Source: Polytrichum commune
Taxonomy: Eukaryota; Streptophyta; Polytrichopsida; Polytrichales; Polytrichaceae
NCBI GenBank assembly: GCA_950295325.1
Contig: OX485805.1
Location: forward strand, 30,429,501-30,493,500
Direction: 5' to 3'
DNA: 64,000 nt
The position numbers and the translations under genes are program-made. The notes beneath the pieces were generated by a model. That model worked only from the letters and a program-made list of their open reading frames with translations. It was not told where the DNA came from and did no database searches. Position 1 is the stretch's first letter. The number at the start of each line of letters is the position of its first letter. Below are positions 47,066-58,557 of the stretch, one piece after another.

Positions 47066-48050
47066 GGCTCCAATAGCAAGCTTGCAACGAGGGTGTGCAA
47101 CGATTTGGTCAGGTCAAGTCAGGTCAGGTCAGGTCAGGTCAGGCCTTCTTCCTTCAAAGAAGGATGATCTCTACCCGACGAGGAGCGAGGAGTGTGGTTG
47201 ACCTTGTCATAGATTTGGCTGCTGAGCAAGATGAGTTGCAGAAGAATAGCCTGCGAAGACGACTGTAGAAGACGACATGAGCTCCAGCCACCTTTATGGC
47301 GCGCAAGGTGGAGAATCTAAGGCGCGCAAGGTGCTGAGAGTGTCCAAGACAGTCTTAGAGGAGACATCTAAGTCGTCCAGAGTTGCCAATTGAGGAAGCC
47401 TTCCCATATGAGACAGATCAGGCCACTGAAGATCAGCAGCTTCTTTTATCCACCTTGGTGTAGCCTCCAGTGGTCAACAGTGCCAAATTGCCCTCAAGAA
47501 CTAACCAAAACCACTACTAAACTCCTTCCCCGCGAGTGTGTCTAAACAGTCTCAATTGTACTACCAAGTCACCTCAAGAAAGCCGCTCTCACCTCTAATT
47601 CCCTGAGCACACACACCAACACACGCAAACCTCTTGAGAATGTGCCACTTCTTTCAACTCATTCACTCACTCACTTCCTCACTACAATTGCGCACCTGCA
47701 CCACTCCCCATCACACAATTTCCCGCACTCCCAAGAGCTCACACCTCTCCAACTCACTTCCAGCCGCCTCCTAGCTCTCCTTACAATTCAAACAATCTAA
47801 GATCTCCCAGTCCACACTAACCCCCCTCCCAATTCAAGAAGCCCGTACCAAAACTCAAGCGCAATTGCCTCAATTACCAGCCTACACTTTCAGATCCACT
47901 GAGCCACTCCACAGCACAGGCAGATCCCCTCCTAGTAAACCACTCCCTTGGCAATTGACCCAACCTCCCCCCTCCTCTCACACACTAGCGCTCAACCACT
48001 CTTGACGCCTCCAATTGCTCCACAACAGCTCCCAACGGCGCAATCGAGCG
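47066..48050 (-). promoter_or_regulatory. Upstream (5' UTR/promoter) region of PLATZ
   Basis: On the minus strand this is the immediate upstream sequence of the PLATZ start. It has a pentanucleotide GGTCA run (about 47108-47142), a duplicated GGCGCGCAAGGTG (about 47299 and 47322) and then a long stretch rich in CACTC/ACAC on the plus strand. No TATA box was placed. Beyond 48 kb it grades into a GC-rich, then pyrimidine-rich, region that may include the distal promoter. Confidence 0.4.
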
Positions 48051-49070
48051 AGTGCAGCCCCCGAGCGGCTCCGAATGGCGCAATCAAGCGCGTGGCGACC
48101 CTAGGGCGGCCCTGGCGGCGCAATTGAGCAGCTGCAGAAGTCGAATGAATGAGGCGCGAGCTCCGCCTCCAGAGGCAGCTGGTAAACTAAGAAGGACGGA
48201 CAGAGTGCGTGAGCAGGCGGGAGAGGGAGGGAGGGAGAGGGGAGTGCGGCGGTGGTGGCAGAGCGAGGGAGAGAGCGAGCGAGCGAGGGAGGGGAGCAAG
48301 TGCGGGGCGAGGGGGAGCGAGGCGGGCTGAAGAGGGGAGGGCGAGGGGGCGTGAAAAGAGCGGCGCGGCGAGGTCTATGGGCTCGGAGCTCTTCTGCCCT
48401 GCTCTTCCGCTACTGCTACCCCGCCCTGCCTGCCTGCCTGCCTGCCTGCTCGCCCTGCGGCCGCTGCTGTCTTCTCGGCTGGCCATGGCGGGAACGCGGA
48501 ACTCCACTGTTGCTGCTGCTTCTGCATCTCCACCACCACCCCCCCTCCTGCATCTCTCTCTCTCTACCCATCCTCTCTCCTCCATCCTTGCTGTAGGCAT
48601 CTTCTCTCCTCTCTCTCTCTCTCTACATGTCCTCTCTCCTCTGTCTTCGGTGGAGGCATCTTCTCTCCTCTCTCTAGTCATCCTCGCCCCTCTCCCTAGG
48701 CCTCTTCTCTCCTCTATCCTTGGTCTACGCATCTTCTCTCCTCTCTCTACTATTCTCTCCCCTATGTCTTCGGTGGAGGCATCTTCTCTCCTCTATCCTT
48801 GCTCGAGCATCTTCTCATCCTCTCTCTACTCATCCTCTCTCTAGACCTCTTCTCTCTATCCTTGCTCGAGCATCTTCTCTCCTCTCTCCGACGTCTTTGG
48901 TGTAGGCATCTTCTCTCCTCTTTCTAGGCATCCTCTCTCTAGACCTCTTCTCTCCTCTATCCTTGCTCTAGCATCTTCTCTCCTCTCTCTATACCTCTTC
49001 TCCCTCCTCTAGACATCCTCTCTCCTCTGTCTAGGCATCTTTTCTCCTCTGCATTTTCGACCAGGGCTGA
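48020..49070. repeat. GC-rich block followed by a pyrimidine minisatellite
   Basis: 48020-48500 is GC- and CpG-rich, with loosely repeated GGCGCAAT-type units (about 48035-48130), a purine-rich GAGGGAG stretch (48210-48350) and a TGCC run (about 48428-48448). From about 48560 to 49060 the plus strand is nearly pure C/T. It consists of irregular repeats built on CATCTTCTCTCCTCTCTC and CTTGCTCGAGCATCTTCTC. Frames in this block, including one of 211 codons, are low-complexity artefacts. Confidence 0.7.
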
Positions 49071-49081
49071 AAGAGGCGGCT

Positions 49082-49165
49082 GGGGCAAACCAACCCATAC
49101 ATTGGTTCCTTGGAGGCAAGGGCTTGGGCATCCAACAAGGAACGAGCATGTGGGTTGGTTCGCCC
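49082..49165 (-). repeat. Single 84-bp foldback module, as in the 16.4-kb array
   Basis: The left arm GGGGCAAACCAACCCATAC pairs with the right arm GTGGGTTGGTTCGCCC, and the pairing continues into TTGGTTCCTTGG and CAAGGAACGAG. The sequence is the reverse complement of the module in the 16427-17091 array. Confidence 0.75.
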
Positions 49166-50801
49166 AAATCTTAGAGAGACATGGTCCTAGAATGCATAGT
49201 GAAGGTAAGGGGACCCAATCATAGTCTTTTCTTAATACGCCTTTTCAATCCTCATTATCGGGGAGGCATTACCTCGATCTATTGATCTACCTATCTATCT
49301 ATCCATATGCACCAATTTCACGTGCAATTAGGTTGTCCCACGTTCATTTATCAACGTTCCACACTACTTTGAGTTTTTAGTACCACGGTAACTAAATACA
49401 AGTATTGTTTTCTTATTGTGGTTTTTATGGGTACGATTGAACAAAGTTGTAATTTTGGTATATTGATTTTGACACCAAGTGATTTGCATGTGTAAAGAGC
49501 AACCTAGTTGCGCATACCAATGTACCCATTGCATGCTAGGGAAAGCATCCAAGATCAAAGACACTGCAAAATCAAGCAATCATGTTGGTCAAGAGTAAAA
49601 TCTTGACCCAAGAATTTTGGACACTAGGGTCCATGTCCAAGGTATGAAAAAATGGGAGTAGTGTTAATGTGGAATCACTCTCCCATCAAATTTCGGCAGC
49701 TTTAATTCGTATAAATACTCCACCTAGTTGGAGTAACCATTCTTCAAGCTTGGGTCCCATCTTGAGTTTGAAAATAAGGGGTGCATTGGACCCGAACTCT
49801 AATGTAAACCTACCTTAAGTTTACATGTTTCATTTTGGTATCTATGACCTTTTTGTATAGTGTATTGCATTTAAATGACCATGTTCCCAATATTGATTGT
49901 CATACGGAACGGGCCACATCATAGAAACCTTACGCATCGAGGCACTTGAAGTGTTACTCTCATGCCACATCAACATTGCATCTTCTAATCAACAATTACA
50001 TGGCACATGGAATTGCCTCTCAATAGAATAACTATTACGTGTCCCAGGAATGGGAGGGGGGGTAAGATATTTTGTGCCCCTCTGGGACAAAGGCACATTA
50101 AAACCTTAAGGTCCATACATAGTTGCCTTATGAGTCCATGCACTTTAATTTAATCTCATGCCATGTCAACATTTGCATGTCTTCTAACCAATAATCACAT
50201 GTCACCTCCTCTTGAAAGAAAATAACTCATTTGTGTCACCGGGGGGGGGGGCATGGTATACATTATCACATGGATCGGCACATATATGTATGGACAAAAT
50301 GTGAACGGTGTCTTTTGCTACGATGAGCATGTTTTCTTAATACCTCGCACATAAACAATATGAGACCAGGCGTGAACATAAGAACATACACCCAAAATAC
50401 ATCATGTGTTCAAAAGAGATCGGACTACAAATTCAACATTCATTAACGATATTAACAAATCATCTCGCACTAAGTGTATCATGCGAGAAGTGATGGTTTG
50501 GAGGAAAGTGTACGATTAAGGCCCGCTTTGGTTAAGTGTATCTTCATTGTTCAAGGGGCTTTCTTCTATGGTATGGTGTTTGATGGGATGCATGTGAAGA
50601 TGACATAGTGAGAACTTCGACATAGAGGGGTCATAGGTTAGGGAGCGAGACACACAAAAACATGCAGGTCATGGGGCCCGAGCTCATACTCGGAAGAGTA
50701 CTGGCTTTGTAATCCAAAAGGATCCAAGGGAGAGTAACTTACTTCACGTCGGGTCAGGGTTCAGAGCAGCAAGGCTCACACAGAGTTTGGGCAATTAGAA
50801 T
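49166..50801. other. No gene seen
   Basis: Decayed repeats with a G-run (about 50240-50250) and a CTAT run (about 49292-49302). No supported frame. Confidence 0.55.
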
Positions 50802-51089
50802 TTAGGGCCACTTCTCACACACATAAGCCCAAAGAGCTTTGTGCGATTGTGAGATTGTGAGATTGTGAGAGCCCGAATAAAGTTTCCGAAGGCCGTCCCA
50901 AGACACTTTTCAAAATCGTGTGAATTTAGGGTGGTCACGGGCCCTCATGTGTGGTGTGAAGTCATATGTGACGGGCCTCTCAACCGAATGTAATTTCAAT
51001 GAATTTCTATTCATGCATGGTGCTCACACGTGATAAAATAGAGTGAATTGATGGTTAGGAGTGCCATGGTCTCCTGGTTTTTTTGCTAA

Positions 51090-51576
51090 GGGCCACTTCA
51101 CACCAGAGATTGAGAGCCCATGACCAATACACTTCAAGTGCTCTTGTTGGTGGGAAAGGCGGAGCCGGTCCAAGTTCGTTGCACACTACACTTGAGAGAT
51201 GAACAGCGTATGCGAATGCAAGATGGGTGTAAAGTCGACATGGATTCGTGCATGGCTGCAAATGGATCATGTGTCACTTGGACTATTTTCAAAAACCGCC
51301 TCTTGGAGGTAGGCCTCACACAAAACCGGGAGACCATGGCACTCCGAACGCTCACAAATATTGATTTATTGTATTTTATCAAGTGTGAGGACCTACATGA
51401 ATAGAAATTCATTGAAATAGAATTTGGTTAAGGGCCCAATCACATATGACTTCACACTACACTTGAGGGTCCATGACCACACTACATAATTTTGGAGGTG
51501 GGTTGGGACGGCCTTTGAACACTTACTTTTGGGCTCCCTCATGGTCACGGCTCTTGGCTCCTGTGTGAAGTGGCCC
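51090..51576 (-). mobile_element. PIF/Harbinger-like MITE, inserted copy 1 (inverted)
   Basis: A 487-bp element, GGGCCACTTCACACC at the left and GTGTGAAGTGGCCC at the right, with imperfect TIRs of roughly 38 bp. It is flanked by TAA on both sides (51087-51089 and 51577-51579). It lies in reverse orientation relative to the copy it interrupts and to the copy at 51670. The interrupted host sequence resumes cleanly: the intact copy reads GTTAAGCCTACC where this insertion sits. Confidence 0.88.
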
Positions 51577-51669
51577 TAAGCCTACCTCCAAGAGGTGGTT
51601 TGTAAAAATTGACCAAGTGAATATGAAACATAGTCCATTTGATGCCATGTAGGAATTCATGTAGACTTT

Positions 51670-52168
51670 GGGCCACTTCACACACAAGCCAAGAGCCGTG
51701 ACCATGAAATTGTACGAACCCAAAAGAAAGTGTCCAAAGGCTGTCCTAACACACCTCCGAAATCATGTAGTGTGGTCACGGACCCTCAAGTGTAGCGTGA
51801 AGTCATATGTACCTGGGCCCTCAACCAAATGCTATTTCAATGAATTTCTATTCATGCCAGTCCTCACACATGATGAAATAGAATAGATCAACAGTTGTGA
51901 GCGTTCGGAGTGCCATGGTCTTCCGGTTTTGTGTTAAGCCTACCTCCAAGAGGTGGTTTTTGAAAATAATCCAAGTGACCATGAAACATGATCCATTCGA
52001 TGCCATGTAGGAATCCATGTAGACTTTACATCCATCTTGCATTCACATACTCCGTTGGTCCCTCAAGCGTAGTGCGAAGCGAACTTGGACCGGCTCCGCC
52101 TTTTCCACCAACGAGAGCGCTTGAAGTGTAATGGTCACGGGCTCTCAACCTCGTGTGTGAAGCGGCCC
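51670..52168 (+). mobile_element. PIF/Harbinger-like MITE, inserted copy 2
   Basis: A 499-bp element, GGGCCACTTCACACACAAG at the left and GTGTGTGAAGCGGCCC at the right, flanked by TTT (51667-51669 and 52169-52171). It is inserted in the same host element at the sequence that reads GTAGACTTTACATCC when intact. With copy 1 it makes two ~490-bp inverted arms 93 bp apart. Confidence 0.87.
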
Positions 52169-53254
52169 TTTAACATCCATTTTGCATTCACTTAACTCTA
52201 CTAGTCCCTCAAGCATAAGTGTGAAGCGAACTTGGACCGCCTCCACCTTGTCCACCAATGAATGAGAGTGCTTGATGTGAAATGGTAGCGGCCCTTATAA
52301 AAGTATGAGTCAAATATTGCATATAATATAATACGGTAGCCCGAAGTTTACCATGGCTCACTGCTCGTTTCAAATTTTATCCAAAATTGGAAACCAATTA
52401 TCACAGAACATTGCATTAGATTATTCAGCTTCTCTGAAGTGTTTATGTGGGTCCAACAAATCCAGGTAGGTCACTTATTCTCGAGCCTTGAGCATCGATT
52501 CAAATATTTATGACACTCATTCTCAACTTTTAAGAATGGTTTAGGCCTTCTACAAATGGCGGTTGCTAATTCGGGAATTTGGGTATTGTAGATCTTAAAT
52601 GGTTTACTAGTAGACATAAGGTCTAGCCACACATCTCAGTTAAGGTTCCAGTTAGAGTAAGTAACCACTCAAATTAGTTATATTGTGCCCGCACTGCATG
52701 GTTAAGAGACTTTGTTAACATATGAGGTGGCTAATCTATGTGAGAGCTAATCCTTCTCTGGGTCATACCACCTAATTCTAATCAAGGTTTAAATAAAATT
52801 TATGAAAATAGAAGTTAGCTAACTTTCGAGACTTTGTTTTTGTGAGGAAATCTTGATCATCCATACCCCTACTGCTAACAAATATGAGTAGCCCAAGTTT
52901 TTGTCTTGAATGTTTGCCTTTCATTTTTCCCATCTCTTCTCCGTTCCGCTACAAGGTGGACCACGTTGTTTCTTACATTATCCCACATTAGCATACATTT
53001 TAATAATATAAAATAATATAAAAATATCATATTTTTTCAATGTTCCAATTTAGATATTTAGTATTACATAATGGTAATGTATTTTAATTGTAATGGAACA
53101 CAAATGATGCGGGCCGCATAAATATAATGTATCATAATTAGTGTCATTTTCAAAACTTGGGCAAGTTGAGCAAAACTTTGGTCAGTCAACCTTAACTCCT
53201 CTCTCAAATTGATCATCGTTCGGTTGATGCGATTGGTTAGCTCACATGTGAGTT

Positions 53255-53397
53255 ACTATAGAGGGCTCCCTAAAGTGCCGGAATGTCGTCTCCATGTGGG
53301 ATACAAGTGGGTCATGGCAAACGTGAGCACAACATGTGGCAACATTTGAGGGGGAAATAATTCTTTTGTGTTGGAATAGAGAGCCCTCTACGGTAGT
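53255..53397. mobile_element. 143-bp MITE with TAGAGGGCTC ends (copy 2)
   Basis: ACTATAGAGGGCTCCC at the left and GAGAGCCCTCTACGGTAGT at the right. The interior TGGGATACAAGTGGGTCATG and TTTGAGGGGGAAATAATTC matches copy 1 with an internal deletion. TA lies at both sides of the GAGGGCTC core. Confidence 0.75.
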
Positions 53398-55399
53398 TGA
53401 TTTCACAAACTCACATTGTTAGCTAATTCTCCTAGGTAAACGATGTGACCATGAGTTTAGTTAGCTAGAGTTTTGGTTAGCTAATCCACACTAACTCGTA
53501 AGTTAGCTAATTCTCTTAGCTAGGTGGTGCAGTTGGACCCACACAAATCTAGTCCCGCTAGCTTAAACTGGTTGAGTTCCTGTCATTTAAAACATGACTT
53601 CATCACGACTTTATCAATATTGAATTGTTACCACATTTTGATACCCACGGATAGGTTCTTCAATAACGATACTTAATGTTGATACCTATGTGTTCACCTA
53701 TATACCGGTCCAACATCAAACTTATGAACACTATCACACAACCATTCAAATCCCCACTCGGGATGGTGAGGCCCACAAATGGGCCTCCATGCATGGGAGA
53801 TGGGAGATGGAAGTTGGAAGGGTTTTGTAATGGAAAAGTATCCGGCCCATGGTTGCGGGTAATAGGAATAATTCAGCTATGGGGGGTCCCAAACCAATTG
53901 CGTTCTCAAGCCATGATATGTGAGCCCGTGCATGCCAAACACCTCCGTGTATTGTAAGTACATATCATGCACACATCCGACATCATCATATATGATATCT
54001 TAGGCCTAACTTTATACAAAGCGGCCTTCAATAAGTTCAACCCTTTGAAGCGATACCACAATTCAAGTATTTGAATTTTGGTGAAATGATTTCATGCCCT
54101 TTTTCCCTAATTCAAGGAATTCACGATGTTTTTTTTGTGACGACCATTTAAGTTTACTTCCCTATCGCCCATATGAATTGTAACATTATTTAACCTCATG
54201 TTGAAGTTTTGGTGGGTCATGTGTTATTTATGATTTTTTTTTTGACATGTCCATGTTTGTATTTGACAAAATTCGGTCACCTTAGAAGTACATCTAGTTT
54301 GCAAGGTTTAGGGCTGATCACATGGTCAAAATATTTTATTTAACATCCGTGTTACAATTGATTGTGTGTTTACAACCATGGAAGTTCAGTATGAAGATGA
54401 AAAATGTTATGTTCATCATTGACCCACAATATTGTCTTACATTCACTTGGTGGTAATTGGAGAGGGTGTCATATAACACTTGGTGCTACATGACGAGTCA
54501 TGAAGGCTCCTTCAAATTAACATGGCACACTAAATCATATAAATAGTCTAGTAGTTAGGTCATCACCGTGTTGTGGCATGGTTCAAACAAACATATTTGT
54601 TGTGTTTCCACATGGACGGGAACTACATAGCTTTTGCGAATCTACCTTTTACTCGTAGTTAACAATCACTTTTTGCCAACTAAGGGACAATGTATATTCG
54701 TGTTGTTGAGAGGGAATAGTTTCATACAAGTATACCCCCTCCTCCATTCATTGAGAATGCCTTTAAATTGTACGTAGCATGTAGGTTGTTTTTTCTACAA
54801 TCGACTTGACAATGAGAAGAGCTTCTAGGACTCTTGACAAGTATATCGAGGCACGTTTGGGAGCAATTGATCATAACCCCATACGGGGGCGTGCATTTAA
54901 CATGGATGAATGCGATGTTCCCTCTCACAACGCGATGTTATGTAGCACAAAGGTTGTTTTTTTGAAGACAATCTAAGACTACAACTGAATTCAAAACTCT
55001 CGATTAGTTCAATTTTTAAAATAATCAAGATAACCAACTACAAAATCCAAATCGTTTTGTCACAAACGCAATCGCCATGAACATCTTGAAAACCATAACT
55101 TTGTTTGTTGTGGATAAACATACTCGTATTTAGATGAGAACATCGAATAACACTCACTCATGGCTTCATCACTCCAATGATTGTCACCCTTAGGACTTCC
55201 TTATAGATTCGATAAAAAAAAAGGAGGGGTTGGTTTTGTATACCTACCCATGCTACAAGAGTAGAGGAGAAAGAAACACCAACGTGGAAGATCCCGAATT
55301 GACTCTCTCAATGTGCGAGACACGCAATGGAGTGAGCGATTCAATTCACGTAGGTTAGGTCCAACTAGGTTACGCTTAGGTACGGCCAAAGGGAATGGC
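53398..55399. other. No gene seen
   Basis: AT-rich. A TATACAAAGCGGCC end (about 54013) resembles Harbinger-type termini but has no partner that I could place. Confidence 0.5.
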
Positions 55400-55510
55400 T
55401 TCGGCTTCGGCTTCGCGTGCCATGTGTCTCTTGAAGAATTTGAACCCGGGACCCTATGAGATTGAGGCTTCCATTGCCTCGAAGCTCCTCGATGGCCCGG
55501 GCTTGCTTCA
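55400..55510 (-). repeat. tRNA-derived SINE-like head (A box and B box)
   Basis: On the minus strand, AGGCAATGGAAGCC (A-box-like, about 55469-55483) is followed some 30 nt later by GGGTCCCGGGTTCAAATTC (B-box-like, about 55434-55452). This is the arrangement of a Pol III internal promoter. No clean cloverleaf forms, so it is a tRNA-related retroelement relic rather than a tRNA gene. A conserved protein reading is not supported. Confidence 0.35.
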
Positions 55511-55640
55511 AATTTTCAAATGGGGAAGGAATTGGGAAGTCAAAATGCTTCCACTTACTTCGGAAGATTGCCGGAATCATACCATACCCCCCTCGTGGAC
55601 TTCTTAATACTTCGATTTGAAACTTAGATGCATGAGTGAA

Positions 55641-56435
55641 GGCTCGGGGTTCGTGGCTCTATATAGACTCGTCCTTCGTCGATGAAGCGACTCTAGAATG
55701 AGCAAGTTCCCAACGTGTTCATCACTTATTCATTCCGATTTGATTCTTGTAAATAGATTTGGAGGTTTCGGTGTCATTTTCATGTTCAAGACGTTCTTCG
55801 TGAATGAGTTGTTCATAAATGGATAAACTCTAGATATGGCATCAAAGAACCCCAATTAATCTAGTAGGATTCAGCTAGAATGAAATAATAATTGTTTTTA
55901 TTTATTTTTAAGTGCCACCCATTTATCTACGATGAATGACTTCACATAACTAGTTGCTCAATAAATGGAGAGTATTTTCAACAAATCTCATTTTTATTTT
56001 TTTTGTTTTTGTTTTCTTATCCATGCGATGCACATTCCATCCATACCTTTAATTTATGTCCACGAGTGTACTTGAATGGTCTAGATAGATGACCACAAAT
56101 AGGAGGATAGATGACGTGACGAGGGAGTAGTTGTTCATCGACTTACACGAGCTAATTATCATTCATAACATATAAAGTTTTTAACAAATACGGGGAATAC
56201 GGATGACTATCACGCCTTAATGGATGCAAACTCGTGATTCGTCGTGATAAGCATTATGTTACGGACGAGCGACCGGTTATATTCTAAAAACAATCCGCTC
56301 CTCTAGACCAAGCTGACATATCCGATGCTTAGGTCTAGAGTAAAATCGTCGAATCCAATCCGTTTTTGATACAATCCCATCCGTTTTCATCTTCGCAACG
56401 AAATGAGTTTACATGGACGCTGCGAACCCCGAGCC
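55641..56435. mobile_element. 795-bp element with the same family of ends (copy b)
   Basis: The left GGCTCGGGGTTCGTGGCTCT, then ATATAGACTCGTCCTTCG, pairs with the reverse complement of the right end, GGCTCGGGGTTCGCAGCGTC then CATGTAAACTCATTTCG. It is about three times longer than its relatives, so it may carry an insertion or be a longer subfamily. No coding sequence was recognised. Confidence 0.6.
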
Positions 56436-56684
56436 AAAGATTCGCGGTCTACGTAAACTCATCCACCGTGGATTCCACGACCCTCTAGTAAAACAAAGTC
56501 CCCCACAAGGTCAAGGACTAATTCTCATGGGGAATCCGCCAGACTAATTTGGAGCCTCCGATGCTATTTTCAACGCCATTTCGTATTAAATTAGTGGTTC
56601 CCGGACTACCCACAAAACAAGGTTTTTGCTCCGTTTTCACCTTGCCAATGGATGCGTTTCCGTAGACACCCGAAACCCTAGCCC
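56431..56684. mobile_element. 254-bp MITE, same family (copy c)
   Basis: The left GAGCCAAAGATTCGCGGTCT, then ACGTAAACTCATCC, pairs with the reverse complement of the right end, GGGCTAGGGTTTCGGGTGTC then TACGGAAACGCATCC. It abuts, and shares GAGCC with, the end of the longer element at 55641-56435. Confidence 0.7.
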
Positions 56685-57078
56685 GTATCTCTAGCCCCAA
56701 CACTTACACACACACCCCCCCCCCTAGCATACGGAGGAAAGCATGTACGTTCCGGGTAGATTCTATGGAGAGATTGGGTTTTCCGGGGGTGGGGCCCGAT
56801 TTGGGGCACGGGGCCCACAAGTGCCAACTGGCCGTGGCTCTTGGTAGTGTTATTGCCTCCCGAGCCGTAGGTGATCTAACCTAAATTTGGGCCGCTTCGA
56901 GGCCCACCTTCTATCATGCAGATACTCAAACCTCCCTCCCTCCCGATTTCACTTTACTTTACTTTACTTACTTCCCTTCCTTGCTCCCCCCTATAAGAAC
57001 CTAAGCTAGAACCCAAGTCCCTTCTACGAATTAGGCATGGGTTTCATGGACACGGTTTATGTGGCTCCGGAAAGCACG

Positions 57079-57337
57079 GCTAGGGATTCGTGGTGTCTAC
57101 TTAAACTCATCCGTGGCGTAGGTGACAACTTAGTAAATTACTTCGTCGCTTGTAAACGAGTATTTTCGATGATTGACTCCGAAAATGGCATCAAATCTCC
57201 CATATTAGTGTAACAAAGTCTGGATGGATTGACTCGGCCCTCGACCTTGTTTTTTTGGGGGGGAGGGTGAGGGGGGGTTTGTTTTTACTACAGCCCCTTC
57301 ATCCACGATGGATGGGTTTACACGGATTCCAAACCCT
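57079..57337. mobile_element. ~256-bp MITE, same family (copy d)
   Basis: The left GGCTAGGGATTCGTGGTGTC, then TACTTAAACTCATCCGTGG, pairs with the reverse complement of the right end, AGGGTTTGGAATCCGTGTAA then ACCCATCCATCGTGGATG. A G-rich run interrupts the right half at about 57257-57280. Confidence 0.7.
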
Positions 57338-58459
57338 GTAAGCACTCCTTATTATGTGGTTTATGGAATTTGAATGTCACGTTCTAAAGGTGGGTTTTTA
57401 CAATAGGGTCCAAGACCGAATTGATTTCCAAGTTTAAGACTGAGAGATGTTATTGGTTGAGAGCAAAATTTTGGATCCAAAGGTAATATTGGGTCGATAA
57501 CACTAGACACCGTAATCGCGCCCCCCTTGTTGAGCCCCCTCTTCGTTAGGCCCGATTTGTGATGGGCATGGTTTGGATGGCCCCTTTAAGTTGTAGGAAT
57601 TGAATGAAGTTTATCGTCGTGTGTTTTGTTTGAGTAGTTTATTACTTCAAAAATTTAATGATGTGGTGGCATGGTGATTGTATCGGTCCTCTTAACCTCT
57701 TGCCCATTTCATGGATCAAGAGTGTCCATAGTCTTGTCTAGACGGACATATGCGTTCCATAGCACAACTCACGTGCAATTAAAGAAGTATTGTTTCAAGC
57801 ACAAAATAATTGTGCAATGGGGTTTGTCTGCTAGTAAGTACACTAAAATTCCCATTTCCTGTGGGTTACCAATAAGGGTTACATGTTGTAGCAACACTTT
57901 AAAAAACAAATCAAGAATATCAAATATTAACACAATTATTTCATGTCCCTTGACGTGCATGCTACACATGCATTTTACAAGTAGTATTGAGCAAGACAAA
58001 TAAAATTGGTGACACCAAATACAATATTCATGAAGTTAATTTGTCTCATTTGGGTAAAAAAATCTATATACTTAGTAAATGTAACTCCAAATGGTGACCC
58101 ACACCAAATGGACTATCAATACATTGTGTGACCTAAGGATAGAATAGAGGTGCCCATAACCGATCACCTAAGAGATTATGCTTCAAACCTGGAGAAGTGT
58201 AAGGCAGTGCAATTTATTCCCATGTAGGAAGATAGAAATCAAGAGGATTACGAAAAATTGGTAATTTTATTCCTTAAATTGAAATCACTATGAAGGTTAT
58301 AAGCATAAAGTTGGCCCGAACACATTACCAATGTCTAGAGTTTGCCATACCCGCTCATCTTAAGACGGATCCCTCCTCACTTTAGCACTCAATACCGGAG
58401 ACACATGTCATGGCATTGTTGATGCCATGGTGATACCATAACCGGAGTTGGAGACTTAG

Positions 58460-58557
58460 GGTTAGTTTCCATGTAGGCCATTCGTCCACTGTATTCTAGT
58501 GGCATCTACGTTTCCACTAGAACATGATGGGCGAAGCGGCCTACATGAAAACCAACC
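58460..58557. repeat. 98-bp foldback element
   Basis: The left arm GGTTAGTTTCCATGTAGGCC, then ATTCGTCCACTG and TTCTAGTGG, pairs with the right arm ending CGAAGCGGCCTACATGAAAA, then CCAACC, leaving a short central loop. A related decayed end, TTAGGGTGAGTTTTCATGTG then GGTTGCTTGCCCACA, lies at about 29847-29882. Confidence 0.6.

Larger units (their letters stand above)
50805..52294 (+). mobile_element. PIF/Harbinger-like MITE (host copy) interrupted by two further copies
   Basis: The outer element begins GGGCCACTTCTCACAC at 50805 and ends GGTAGCGGCCC at 52294, flanked on both sides by TTA (50802-50804 and 52295-52297). That is the 3-bp TWA duplication typical of PIF/Harbinger. It is split into 50805-51086, 51580-51666 and 52172-52294. 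Removing the two insertions with one TSD copy each leaves 498 bp, matching the inserted copies (487 and 499 bp). Open frames inside are antisense images of one another and not genes. Confidence 0.88.

Noticed and set aside
48187-48844. Frames of 181 and 211 codons on opposite strands
   Set aside because: They are built from GAGGGAG/CTCCCTC repeats with no recognisable domain.
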